DNA of 51,485 bases from Alteromonadaceae bacterium (lineage in GTDB: Bacteria; Pseudomonadota; Gammaproteobacteria; Enterobacterales; Alteromonadaceae), in NCBI GenBank assembly GCA_002691625.1, contig NZIK01000027.1:196417-247901 (forward strand), in the 5' to 3' direction. Shown here one piece after another: positions 10,197-17,611 of this stretch. Both the position numbers and the translations under genes were made by a program. Position 1 is the first letter of the stretch; each line of letters starts with the position of its first letter. Under the pieces are notes generated by a model, which ran no database searches, had not been told where the DNA came from, and was given only the letters and a program-made list of their open reading frames with translations.

Positions 10197-10651
10197 AGTG
10201 AGAAGTCCTGTAAACGCTCAGTGAGCTCAAAGTTACCAGAACGCTCAACTTCCATATCTTCTTCGATACGTTTAGCCCAGATTTCTGAATTCCAGATTTC
10301 GAATTTATTTAATTGGCCAACCAGCAGAATTTCTTTGTCTAATTTGGCATGATTACGCAGGGGTACAGGAATGAGCACACGACCGCTCTTATCCATTTCG
10401 CAGTCAATGGCGTAGCCGAGTAATAAACGAATCTTGCGTCTTTCCTGCTCAATGTTGCTGGAAAATTTACTCAGTTTGAGTTCGATTTCTTCCCATTCGG
10501 GAAGCGGGTAAAGCAGCAAACAGCTTTGTTGTGTGTCAATGGTGCAGATCAGTTGTCCGGCGCAATCATCCAGAAGGGGCTGCCGATGCTTTGTCGGAAT
10601 AGCCAGTCTCCCTTTGGAATCCAGATTGATTGCGTTAGCGCCGCGGAACAT
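10193..10651 (-). CDS. mraZ: MraZ, transcriptional repressor of the dcw cluster
   Basis: MraZ is an AbrB-like DNA-binding protein that forms a ring-shaped oligomer and represses its own promoter in gammaproteobacteria. The 152 residues have the two tandem SpoVT/AbrB-like halves. The first begins [18 protein letters not shown]; the second contains ATDCEMDK-like [19 protein letters not shown] near residue 88. Each half carries the conserved DxxGRxxIP-type signature. It is the first gene of the operon; the ATG at 10651 lies about 75 bases downstream of three operator-like boxes described separately. The stop overlaps rsmH by 4 bases. Confidence 0.98.
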   Translation of the reverse strand: MFRGANAINLDSKGRLAIPTKHRQPLLDDCAGQLICTIDTQQSCLLLYPLPEWEEIELKLSKFSSNIEQERRKIRLLLGYAIDCEMDKSGRVLIPVPLRNHAKLDKEILLVGQLNKFEIWNSEIWAKRIEEDMEVERSGNFELTERLQDFSL

Positions 10652-10725
10652 TCCCCTAGCCTTTTGTGTATTGATCTTATTATTCGTGTTTTATGAGATC
10701 TAATCTGCAAAACGTTGATTATATG

Positions 10726-10788
10726 ATCCACTATTTGCCACTTTTACCCACTTTTGACAGTTTAGGTATCATTCCTCCCCACTGTCAA
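10726..10788 (-). promoter_or_regulatory. Promoter and MraZ operator of the dcw operon
   Basis: Read on the minus strand, TTGACA (10783-10788) and TAAACT (10759-10764) are separated by 18 bases and make a plausible sigma-70 promoter. Just downstream, three boxes TGGGT (10746-10750), TGGCA (10736-10740) and TGGAT (10726-10730) repeat at exactly 10-bp spacing. This is the layout known for MraZ operators: direct TGGGN repeats with 5-bp spacers near the mraZ promoter. Position over the predicted transcription start fits repression. Two of the three boxes differ from TGGG at the fourth base. Confidence 0.8.
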
Positions 10789-10906
10789 GCAAAAACGCGC
10801 CACACAGGATGAGTAACTAAATGGGGGAAAATCCCTTATTTTCGGGCTTTGCGCTGAAGTGGCTGATTAGAAAGAAGGAAAAAGGGGAAAAAGTGGGAAA
10901 ATCCGC

Positions 10907-10932
10907 TCCCCTTAGAAGGAAAGCTAAGGGGA
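10907..10932. repeat. Perfect 9-bp inverted repeat upstream of the dcw promoter
   Basis: TCCCCTTAG at 10907-10915 and CTAAGGGGA at 10924-10932 are perfect inverted copies with an 8-base loop. No T-tract follows on either strand, so it is not an obvious intrinsic terminator. It lies in an A/G-rich stretch (10820-10940) that also holds GGGAAAATCC twice, at 10825-10834 and 10895-10904. Function unknown; a regulator site is possible. Confidence 0.4.
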
Positions 10933-10998
10933 AGTGGGTATTTAATTCTAAAAAGGTCTGAGATCAGCAGCGAAAAAAACCAAATTTATACGCGATCT

Positions 10999-11021
10999 AA
11001 CGCTAATCAGCGTTGTTGACA
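10999..11021 (+). promoter_or_regulatory. Inverted repeat next to a -35-like hexamer, upstream of the microcin-like gene
   Basis: AACGCT (10999-11004) and AGCGTT (11009-11014) form a perfect inverted repeat around AATC. A consensus -35 hexamer TTGACA follows immediately at 11016-11021. No convincing -10 stands 16-18 bases further on, so the promoter is uncertain. A 10-bp palindrome CTGAGCTCAG lies downstream at 11080-11089. Together these suggest regulated expression of the peptide gene at 11172, but this is inference. Confidence 0.35.
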
Positions 11022-11171
11022 TTCTGCGCCTGCAATCGCGACAACGATCTACTTAATCACTACACTTCAAAAACTGAACCTGAGCTCAGTAGTCTGTTTT
11101 TACTGGCAGTGGAACTATTGTGGTTCATCAATAAAAGGTTGGTGATTACAGAGTTATTAACGAGGAATGTT

Positions 11172-11396
11172 ATGAAAGAACTAAATTTAGCAGACATTGA
11201 AGTAGTAGTAGGCGGTGTAGATAGTGGAGAAGCAAGCTTGGGAATTGGCATGGTTGCACTTGCTATTGGCATAGTTGCATCTGGTCCTGTTGGCTGGGTT
11301 GGAGCGGGTGCTGCCGCAGCAACAAGCTTTGGCGGTGGACTTTTCTTTGGTAATGCGATCGCTAATGATGGTGACTGGGAGTGGCTATCTGTATAA
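11172..11396 (+). CDS. Microcin-V-like (class II bacteriocin) precursor with double-glycine leader
   Basis: The 74-residue product begins MKELNLADIEVVVGG, a 15-residue leader that closely follows the double-glycine type. Colicin V uses MRTLTLNELDSVSGG, also 15 residues. Cleavage after GG would release a 59-residue peptide that is rich in Gly and Ala. It has a central hydrophobic stretch with small-residue GxxxG spacing (GLFFG) and an acidic, tryptophan-containing tail (DGDWEWLSV). Such peptides are normally exported and trimmed by a C39-peptidase ABC transporter and insert into target membranes; no such exporter is in this window. I chose the ATG at 11172 because GAGGA lies 5 bases upstream; an in-frame reading from 11013 has no leader logic. 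A secreted signal peptide rather than a toxin is the main alternative. Confidence 0.72.
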   Translation: MKELNLADIEVVVGGVDSGEASLGIGMVALAIGIVASGPVGWVGAGAAAATSFGGGLFFGNAIANDGDWEWLSV

Positions 11397-11483
11397 GTTA
11401 GTCATGAACAAGTAATTTTAACGGCCTGTCTCCTAGTAAAGATTCAGGCCCACACAATCTAAATTATTACAGGGGAAGTCAGG

Positions 11484-11672
11484 ATGTTTAACGGTATAAA
11501 GGGTGGAGCCGGATTACAAAAAGCAATATTCTCAGGCTTTATCATCGGCGCATTTATTGACTTATTGCTTAACCAGTTTCCATTATTTTTCGGATTTTTA
11601 CCCGGTGTTATCGCTATCGTCGGTTACTTTTACCTTTGTTTCAGGTACGGCCGAGAGAACCTGAATTTGTAA
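11484..11672 (+). CDS. Small two-helix membrane protein, possible bacteriocin immunity protein
   Basis: This 62-residue protein starts at an ATG preceded by AGGGG and AGG. It has two hydrophobic segments (about residues 14-32 and 34-53) separated by a short NQFPLFF turn, and a charged C-terminus (RYGRENLNL). I do not recognise a family. It lies 87 bases after the microcin-like gene on the same strand, and small multi-helix membrane proteins in that position are typically immunity proteins (the colicin V one is of similar size). A GGCCTG/CAGGCC hairpin at 11423-11450 lies between them but lacks a T-tract, so co-transcription is plausible. Its end is 11 bases from the convergent modF-like gene. 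Confidence 0.55.
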   Translation: MFNGIKGGAGLQKAIFSGFIIGAFIDLLLNQFPLFFGFLPGVIAIVGYFYLCFRYGRENLNL

Positions 11673-11683
11673 TGTTTTACCAA

Positions 11684-13132
11684 TTAGTCGCGAGGCTGGT
11701 AATCACGCATATTCAGCGTGTTTTTGATCGCCGGGATCTTATCTTCGCTGTGGTGATTAACATACAGTAGTGTGGTATTGCCTTCCCGTGCCAGTAAATC
11801 GAGCATCGCCAGCACCTTGGTGCGGTTGATGTCATCCAGGCCATTGCACGGCTCATCAAGAATCAACAGGCTCGGATGTTTCACCATAGCACGCACGATG
11901 AGCAGTAAACGCTGATCGCCAAATGATAAAGACTGAAACGGCGTTTTCGCTTCTTGATCCAGGCCAATAGCAACCAACCATTCCCGGCACAGCAGGCGCT
12001 GCCTGTCGGTAGGTGTTTTGTACAGCCCAATACTGTCGTAAAAACCAGAACACACCACGTCTGCAACCGAGCAGTTAACCCGGTACTGCAGGTGCAAACT
12101 GTTAGAAATGATGCCGAGGTGTTGTTTTATGTCCCAGATGCTTTCACCACTGCCACGCTGATAACCAAACACGTTCAAATCGTTGCTGTAGCAAAGGGGG
12201 TTGTCACCGGTGATTAGCGTCAGTAAGCAGGTTTTCCCCGAGCCATTCGGGCCGATTACCTGCCAATGCTCACCAGGCGCGATAGTCCAGTTAAGCTGCT
12301 CAAACACAACATTGTCACCCCAGGCAACACGGCCGTTATTCAGTCTGACCAGCGGCGCATTAGGGTCGGTACGCTGGGGCGCATGGCAATCGCTATCGCG
12401 TTCGGGCAGCTTTTCGACATTTTGCTGAATATGCATAATTTGTCTAAGCGGCTGCAGCGCGGCGTCATCAAGTGTGTCGCCTTCAATTTGCCAGGCGATA
12501 CGACCATTTTGTAAGAACAGCAAGCGCCGCGCCCAAACAGGAATTTCGCTTACCCGGTTGACCACCATAATCAGTGTACAGCGGCAGCTCAGCTTATCCA
12601 GGTATTGCGCAAATCTGCCCACCGTTTCAACATCAAGGCCATCATAGGGCTCATCCAACCCCAGCCAGTCAGGTTCCTTGAGCAACTCTCTGGTTAATAA
12701 CACTTTGCGCGTCTCTCCAGTGGACAGGGCCAGAAACTCCCGCCCAAGGAGACTGCTGATACCCAGTAACTCCGCCAATTCGCTCAGCGTTTCAGTTACG
12801 CTTTGTTCGTCGGCAAGACCGTCAAGGATAACCTCTTTAGCCGTGCTGGGTACCGGCACCACATCAAGAATATCGGCGTCGTCTTTGCGGCGCTCAGCTT
12901 CTATTACCGCCTGTTGTTGGCCAACACTTACCCACCCGCAACGACCACCTGATTGCCGTTCGCCATTAAGCACTTTCCCTTCTCCGGCCAGCACCGCAGC
13001 CAGTACCGATTTACCACTGCCATTGAGACCACTGATAATGGTGTGCTGCCCCTCTTTAATAGTCAGTGTTGGACCTTCAACGGTTAATGTCGCCGATAAT
13101 TTTACGCTGGGATTAACTAAAGTGAGTGACAT
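11684..13132 (-). CDS. modF: ModF/PhrA-like double ABC ATPase
   Basis: The 482-residue soluble protein contains two ABC ATPase domains. The first has Walker A GLNGSGKS near residue 37 and the signature LSTGETRK near 165. The second has Walker A GPNGSGKT near 294 and LSFGDQRLL near 400, followed by LLILDEPCNGLD. It has no membrane segment and no peptidase domain. E. coli ModF (490 residues, formerly PhrA) has the same architecture and the same second-domain element SxFYDSIGLY after the first strands. ModF is linked to molybdate uptake by operon position, but its role is not firmly established. No modABC genes are nearby. It ends convergent with the possible immunity gene, and has its own terminator upstream separating it from the SapC-family gene. 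Confidence 0.78.
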   Translation of the reverse strand: MSLTLVNPSVKLSATLTVEGPTLTIKEGQHTIISGLNGSGKSVLAAVLAGEGKVLNGERQSGGRCGWVSVGQQQAVIEAERRKDDADILDVVPVPSTAKEVILDGLADEQSVTETLSELAELLGISSLLGREFLALSTGETRKVLLTRELLKEPDWLGLDEPYDGLDVETVGRFAQYLDKLSCRCTLIMVVNRVSEIPVWARRLLFLQNGRIAWQIEGDTLDDAALQPLRQIMHIQQNVEKLPERDSDCHAPQRTDPNAPLVRLNNGRVAWGDNVVFEQLNWTIAPGEHWQVIGPNGSGKTCLLTLITGDNPLCYSNDLNVFGYQRGSGESIWDIKQHLGIISNSLHLQYRVNCSVADVVCSGFYDSIGLYKTPTDRQRLLCREWLVAIGLDQEAKTPFQSLSFGDQRLLLIVRAMVKHPSLLILDEPCNGLDDINRTKVLAMLDLLAREGNTTLLYVNHHSEDKIPAIKNTLNMRDYQPRD

Positions 13133-13175
13133 GAAAGGCGTTCCACAGGATGGTTCTGGTTAACTGAATATCAAT

Positions 13176-13205
13176 AAAAAAGGTGGGCTCGCGCCCACCC
13201 TTTTT
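13176..13205. terminator. Bidirectional intrinsic terminator between the SapC-family gene and modF
   Basis: Stem GGTGGGC (13182-13188) pairs with GCCCACC (13193-13199) around TCGC. It is flanked by six A residues on the left and five T residues on the right, so it can act on both strands. On the minus strand it ends the SapC-family transcript before modF begins. Confidence 0.88.
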
Positions 13206-13227
13206 AGTTTTCTTTGCCGAACAGTTA

Positions 13228-13992
13228 TTACTGCTGTGGCGCTGCCTCGGCTTGTTCTGCCGGCGCTGGCTCCATTTGCATCGCTTTGATTGGGCTTTCA
13301 GCATTGGTAGAGAGCTCAATCAGGCGGTTCAGCTGACCTAAAGACAGCATCATGGCGTACAGTGCACCCATGAAACCAGCTCGGTGCAGCTCTACTACTT
13401 GCTCATCTGCCAGTTCTACCAGCTTCTTCTCATCGATGGTCAGGATGCCACCAACGTTTCGGCCCTGGCCGTTGCTGTACTGAACGCGCAGTTGCATTGG
13501 GTTTAACAAATCCAGTTCAACCACTTTAGACACGAACTGCTGGGTCAGCATTTCGCTGTTAGCCAGGTCGCCCAGCAATTGCTGACGGTTGTTCAGGAAG
13601 TCAGATGGGTTGCCATCTTCTTTAAACAATGGCTGACCTTCTTCTTTAATCAAATCGCTGTTTTCATCAATGTAAACGCCCAGCTTATCGCCGTCAGGAC
13701 GCACGTCGAACGGGTAACGAATGATGTTCATTGGAATATGTGGCGCATTCCATTTGCCATCCTGTAAAAACAGGTTCTGGCCTGGCTCGATACCCAGCAT
13801 TGCTACAACGTGATGTTTATTAGTTTTAGGATCCTGGATAAACACCAGTGGCATAGCGCCGGCTAATTGTGCAAATTCACGAATGGATGCCGCGGCCAGG
13901 TGGGTGTTTTTCGCGTATGGAAAAGCAGGATCTACCGCTACTTTAAGATCTTTATGTGTATTTTTATCCAGCGGTACGAAATTCATTGCCAT
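13228..13992 (-). CDS. SapC-family protein (PF07277 type)
   Basis: The 254-residue protein has the SapC-family pattern. It opens FVPLDKNTHKDLKV and continues with AYAKNTH-like PYAKNTHLAAASIREF and the PLVFIQDPKT strand. Later come HIPMNIIRYPFDV, the PLFKEDGNPSDFLNN segment, and a C-terminal helix pair ending in an Ala/Pro/Glu-rich tail. The family is named after a protein encoded next to S-layer genes in Campylobacter; its function is unknown. There is no signal peptide or membrane segment. It must not be confused with SapC of the peptide ABC transporter. Two start codons are possible (13992 and 13986). It is a single-gene unit bounded by a terminator downstream and a long divergent promoter region upstream. 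Confidence 0.85.
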   Translation of the reverse strand: MAMNFVPLDKNTHKDLKVAVDPAFPYAKNTHLAAASIREFAQLAGAMPLVFIQDPKTNKHHVVAMLGIEPGQNLFLQDGKWNAPHIPMNIIRYPFDVRPDGDKLGVYIDENSDLIKEEGQPLFKEDGNPSDFLNNRQQLLGDLANSEMLTQQFVSKVVELDLLNPMQLRVQYSNGQGRNVGGILTIDEKKLVELADEQVVELHRAGFMGALYAMMLSLGQLNRLIELSTNAESPIKAMQMEPAPAEQAEAAPQQ

Positions 13993-14100
13993 AAGTACTT
14001 TCTCGATTCAATTGTAATGTGTGGTCTGGTATCCGTATCAGACACCAACACCTGTTATTTTTTAGTTAATGAGGGTCTGGCGACATTATTCAAGGGGCGC

Positions 14101-14118
14101 ATACCAACAAGTTGGTAT
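14101..14118. promoter_or_regulatory. 18-bp near-perfect palindrome, likely operator
   Basis: ATACCAAC and GTTGGTAT are perfect inverted 8-bp arms around AA. The site lies in the 437-base divergent region between the SapC-family gene (start 13992) and the dipeptidase gene (start 14430), where a dimeric regulator could control either. The spacing suits TetR- or GntR-type dimers, but I cannot name the regulator. Nothing else in 13993-14429 stands out. Confidence 0.45.
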
Positions 14119-14429
14119 TTTATTTACGATACCCGCTATGGCGCCGGTTTTATGAGTGGATCATCACAGGTAGTCCATCCTGTGCAGGCCACACTTCCCG
14201 CCACCTGTTGCTTCTCAGATGCCAGACAACCGCCCGGCAGTATGGCGTATTTGAACTTGCGCGTCCAGCCACTCAACGGTAAGACCGATAAGAGGGTAAC
14301 CTCGCAAGATGAATAAAATATTAAAGCAAACAAACACCTTTTTGAATAAACCACCAGGTGAGTAAATCGAAAAATCATGGTAGGTTTATAAAAAAATACC
14401 ATCTAACGTCACTTACAGGGATTTACACC

Positions 14430-15641
14430 ATGAAGCACGCTTTCTTGCTGGGTACTGTTACTGCACTCGCGTTATTAACCGGCTGCCAGTCGACGTCTGC
14501 CCCCGGTCAACCGCCCAAAGGCTTATCCACGGCGCAGGATATTGCTCAACGTTATATTATTGTGGATGGCCACATTGATGTACCGTACCGGGTACATAAC
14601 AAATGGGTGGATGTCACCAAAGCCACCGAAGGCGGCGATTTCGATTATCCGCGTGCCGTTAGCGGTGGCCTGAATGCGCCATTTATGTCGATTTACGTGC
14701 CCGCCAGTCTCGACGACTCAGATGAGTCCACTCAGCTTGCCCATATGCTCATCGACAACGTTGAGGCCATCACAGCTCGTGCCCCGGATAAGTTTGCCAT
14801 TGCCATGAGCCCGCAAGACGTGCGCGAACAATTTGCTAAAGGGTTAATTTCCCTCCCTATGGGGATGGAAAATGGCTCGCCAATCCAGGGCGACCTGAAA
14901 AACCTCGAAATTTTTCAGCAGCGCGGCATTCGCTATATCACGCTGGCACACTCCAGGGCTAACCATATCAGCGACTCGTCCTACGACATTCGCCGCAAGT
15001 GGCACGGCCTGAGCCCTTTTGGTAAAGAGCTGGTCACTGCAATGAACAACATCGGCGTGATGGTGGATATCTCCCACGTATCAGATGACGCTTTTTACCA
15101 GGCTATCGACATCAGCAAGGCCCCGGTGATTGCCTCCCACTCTTCATTACGTACCTTCACACCGGGCTTTGAACGCAATATGACCGACGATATGTTGGTG
15201 AAGCTGGGCGAGAACGGCGGTGTGGTAATGATTAACTTTGGCTCCGGTTTTGTGACTAAAGAAGCGCGCATGTGGAGTGATAATCGCACGAAACAACGCA
15301 ATGCCCTGATCAAAGAATTTGGCGCAGACAGTGAAGAAGTTGCGAATTTTGCTGATAATTACAGTAAGGAAAACCCTTACCCTTACTCAACTTTAGCCGA
15401 TGTACTCGACCACATTGACCATGTAGTGGGTCTTATTGGCATTGATCATGTGGGAATCGGCTCTGACTACGATGGCGTTGGCGACTCACTGCCGATTGGC
15501 CTGAAGGATGTGTCCTCTTACCCGTCACTGGTACAGGGCTTACTGGATCGAGGTTACTCCGAAACTGACATTGCCAAGCTGTTAGGCGAAAATCTGCTGC
15601 GCGTATGGACTGAGGTAGAAGCCTACGCTAGCACGCATTAG
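14430..15641 (+). CDS. Membrane dipeptidase (renal dipeptidase family, M19), lipoprotein
   Basis: The 403-residue product starts with a lipoprotein signal whose lipobox is LLTGC at about residues 14-18, so it is probably anchored in the envelope. The mature part is an M19 zinc dipeptidase with a TIM-barrel fold. The first metal pair is DGHIDVPYR near residue 47, the bridging glutamate is in MENGSPIQGD, then HSRANHISDS, and a histidine in VDISHVSDDAF and ASHSS. The conserved GIDHVGIGSDYDG is near 350. Relatives hydrolyse dipeptides, including those with D-residues or beta-lactam-like bonds. I chose the ATG at 14430 because it begins the signal peptide; the open frame from 14358 adds residues that would bury it. 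Confidence 0.9.
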   Translation: MKHAFLLGTVTALALLTGCQSTSAPGQPPKGLSTAQDIAQRYIIVDGHIDVPYRVHNKWVDVTKATEGGDFDYPRAVSGGLNAPFMSIYVPASLDDSDESTQLAHMLIDNVEAITARAPDKFAIAMSPQDVREQFAKGLISLPMGMENGSPIQGDLKNLEIFQQRGIRYITLAHSRANHISDSSYDIRRKWHGLSPFGKELVTAMNNIGVMVDISHVSDDAFYQAIDISKAPVIASHSSLRTFTPGFERNMTDDMLVKLGENGGVVMINFGSGFVTKEARMWSDNRTKQRNALIKEFGADSEEVANFADNYSKENPYPYSTLADVLDHIDHVVGLIGIDHVGIGSDYDGVGDSLPIGLKDVSSYPSLVQGLLDRGYSETDIAKLLGENLLRVWTEVEAYASTH

Positions 15642-15658
15642 CCCGGCACATAACGCTA

Positions 15659-15702
15659 TTTCACCGGGTTAAATCAGCAGTAAATGGGTTTACCCGGTGA
15701 AA
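15659..15702. repeat. 11-bp inverted repeat downstream of the dipeptidase gene
   Basis: TTTCACCGGGT (15659-15669) and ACCCGGTGAAA (15692-15702) are perfect inverted copies with a 22-base loop. The stem can be extended into the loop with one bulge (TTAAA against TTTA). It follows the dipeptidase stop by 17 bases and could end that transcript, but there is no T-tract, so it is not a classic intrinsic terminator. It may instead protect the 3' end or be a regulator site for the copper locus that begins at 15773. Confidence 0.4.
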
Positions 15703-15772
15703 GCAAAATCAGTATTTCCCTGTCTGATATGATTATCGTATACTCACGTTAGTACAGTTACCGGATTATTCA

Positions 15773-16201
15773 GTGCAACGACTACTTTGTTACTTTCTGC
15801 TAAGCATGCTGATTATTCTGCCGACCTCAGGTCAGGCGTAAAGCGTACGTATGGCAGAAATACAGGTAGTGCACACCATGCAGGCAGAAAACACTGATTG
15901 CATGATGCATCAACCGGACAATGAAATGGTTCATGCTCTGCACGCTGCACAGGCAGACGGCGCTTCAAAAGCAGATTGTTGCCAGAACAATGCCGAGCAT
16001 AACTGTGCCAAGCAAGCTTCGCCCTGTGATAAAAATGGCTGCCAGTGCGAGCATGCCAGTTCCCATTTAGTCAGTTATCTGGCCGGAATAGCAGCCCCCT
16101 TTATTGTTAAAACCGCTGCCAGCCAAATCGTCGGTAAACCGGTAGTGGCGTTTTCCGGATTCCCAACCTCGCTGTTTCGTCCTCCAATACGCCTGAGTTA
16201 A
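15773..16201 (+). pseudogene. Cys/His-rich periplasmic metal-binding protein, interrupted by an in-frame TAA in the signal peptide
   Basis: From the GTG at 15773 the frame encodes VQRLLCYFLLSMLIILPT then SGQA, a textbook export signal with a cleavage-type ending. The next codon is TAA (15839-15841). The same frame then stays open from 15842 to 16201, with an ATG at 15851. The downstream part is rich in Cys, His and Met (HTMQAENTDCMMH, CCQNNAEHNCAKQ, CDKNGCQCEHASSH) and ends in a hydrophobic stretch. It would be a metal-binding periplasmic protein if exported. It sits directly ahead of the CusCBA-type genes. Either one substitution destroyed the start of the protein, or the base call is wrong, or a short cytosolic form is made from 15851. 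Confidence 0.7.
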
Positions 16202-16220
16202 CCAAACCTCTTTTAAGTGC

Positions 16221-16264
16221 AATGTCTGAGACATTGTGACCGGGTGTCTGTACCCGCATTTTTT
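16221..16264 (+). terminator. Palindrome followed by a terminator-like hairpin ahead of cusC
   Basis: AATGTCT G AGACATT (16221-16235) is a perfect 15-bp palindrome. It is followed at once by CGGGT (16241-16245) and ACCCG (16252-16256), a short hairpin that ends in CATTTTTT. The pair lies between the Cys/His-rich gene and cusC. It could attenuate read-through into the efflux genes, with the palindrome as a regulator site or competing stem. The stem is only 5 bp, so it is a weak terminator on its own. Confidence 0.45.
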
Positions 16265-16286
16265 AAGGTTAACCATTGAGGCAAGT

Positions 16287-17600
16287 ATGAAACTTCCTCC
16301 TTTATATGTCGTGTCAGCAGGCATTTTACTCAGTTGCTGGCAGTTTGTAGCCACAGCGCAGCAAGCCCAACAGCCACAATTACCGCAGTTACTGTCGCAA
16401 GCGTTAAGTGAGGATTATGCCCTGGCACGCAGCCGACAGAGCGAGCATGCTCTGACAACTCAGGGCAATGCAGTGCAATCCATGCCCGACCCACGGATCT
16501 CAGTGGGTATGCTCAATGTCCCCACCGACGGATTCGCGCTTAATGAACAGGCCATGACCCAGCTCAAAATGGGCGTCAGCCAAATGCTGCCCCGCGGCGA
16601 CTCCGTCGCCCTGCAGCGGGATGCGCTGGCGGCCAAAGCAGCCGAACACCCGGCCCGACGCGACCTGCGTAAAGCTGAAGTTACCCTGGCTATCACACTG
16701 GCATGGATTGATATTATTATTCTGCACAACAGTAAGGAACTGGTTACCGAACAGTTACAACTACTGGACCAACTGACCATTGCCGTTGAAAATAACTACG
16801 CCAGCTCTTCAGGTGCCAGTCAGTATGATGTGCTGAGTATGGAAGTGCTGCACACGGCACTGGAAGACCGTCTGGAATCGCTGACTTCTGAGCAGCAAAC
16901 CGCTATTGCCGGTTTATCTAACTGGCTGACCCCAATGCAACAGGCCACGCTAACCAACATCACCCCGAATCAGGCCGATCAGCGTTGGTTAACCAGCCTT
17001 ATCGGCCAATCACTTTTGCCTGCCAACACTTCGGCGCTATTGGAACGTTTACAGCAACACCCGCAGGTTATCAGTCGTAATGCCGTGATTAATGTGCAGA
17101 AGATAAAACAGCAGCAGGTAGAAACCAGTTTCGACCCGCAGTGGGAATTTAATGCCAGCTATGCCTATCGCCAGGATGCGACTAACAACACTTCCCGGGC
17201 TGACTTTGTGTCGGTCGGAATGAGTGTTGATGTACCGCTATTTTCCCGCAAGGTAAAACAAGCCGCTATGGCAGCCACCGTGGCCGAAACAGAGAGCCTG
17301 GAAACCGAAAAACGCCTGGTGATCCAACAACAACTCAGTGAGGTGAATCAGCTCTATGCCCGCTACCCTGCTCTGCAGTCGCGCATTAACCGTTATGAAC
17401 AAACGTTATTACCGCTGCGTCAACAGCATTACGACGCTGCGCTTAACGCCTACACCACCGCCAGCGGCAACTTTTCAGATGTGATGCAGAGCCACCTGGC
17501 GCTGATTGATGACCAGATGAAATTACTCAATCTGCAGGGTGACATGGCCGCGCTGATGACCCGGCTTGACTATTTTCTTAATCCCATATCACCGCTTTGA
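16287..17600 (+). CDS. CusC/CzcC-like outer-membrane efflux protein (TolC family)
   Basis: The 437-residue product has an N-terminal signal peptide (about residues 1-25, ending TAQQA) and no lipobox cysteine at the cleavage site. The rest is the long amphipathic helical repeat of TolC-family outer-membrane channels. Its two halves both contain MPDPRISVGMLN- and FDPQWEFNASYAYR-type strands. It should form the outer-membrane duct of the RND copper/silver efflux system made with the CusB- and CusA-like products downstream. The ATG at 16287 starts the signal peptide and follows GAGG. Its TGA is 11 bases before the cusB start. No lesion is seen in this gene, unlike its neighbours. Confidence 0.85.
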   Translation: MKLPPLYVVSAGILLSCWQFVATAQQAQQPQLPQLLSQALSEDYALARSRQSEHALTTQGNAVQSMPDPRISVGMLNVPTDGFALNEQAMTQLKMGVSQMLPRGDSVALQRDALAAKAAEHPARRDLRKAEVTLAITLAWIDIIILHNSKELVTEQLQLLDQLTIAVENNYASSSGASQYDVLSMEVLHTALEDRLESLTSEQQTAIAGLSNWLTPMQQATLTNITPNQADQRWLTSLIGQSLLPANTSALLERLQQHPQVISRNAVINVQKIKQQQVETSFDPQWEFNASYAYRQDATNNTSRADFVSVGMSVDVPLFSRKVKQAAMAATVAETESLETEKRLVIQQQLSEVNQLYARYPALQSRINRYEQTLLPLRQQHYDAALNAYTTASGNFSDVMQSHLALIDDQMKLLNLQGDMAALMTRLDYFLNPISPL

Positions 17601-17611
17601 GGGAGTTTTCT

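Noticed and set aside
11013-11171. N-terminal extension of the microcin-like ORF to 127 residues
   Set aside because: The extension has no ribosome-binding site and would bury the double-glycine leader. The ATG at 11172 has GAGGA at 5 bases.
11684-13132. The adjacent ABC protein as the exporter of the microcin-like peptide
   Set aside because: It has two ATPase domains, no membrane helices and no C39 peptidase domain. It matches ModF.
13228-13992. SapC of the antimicrobial-peptide ABC transporter
   Set aside because: The protein has no membrane segments and no transporter neighbours. The name clash is with the S-layer-associated family.
13867-14402. Open frames in the SapC/dipeptidase divergent region
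   Set aside because: They overlap the start of the real gene or have no ribosome-binding site, no recognisable domain and atypical composition.
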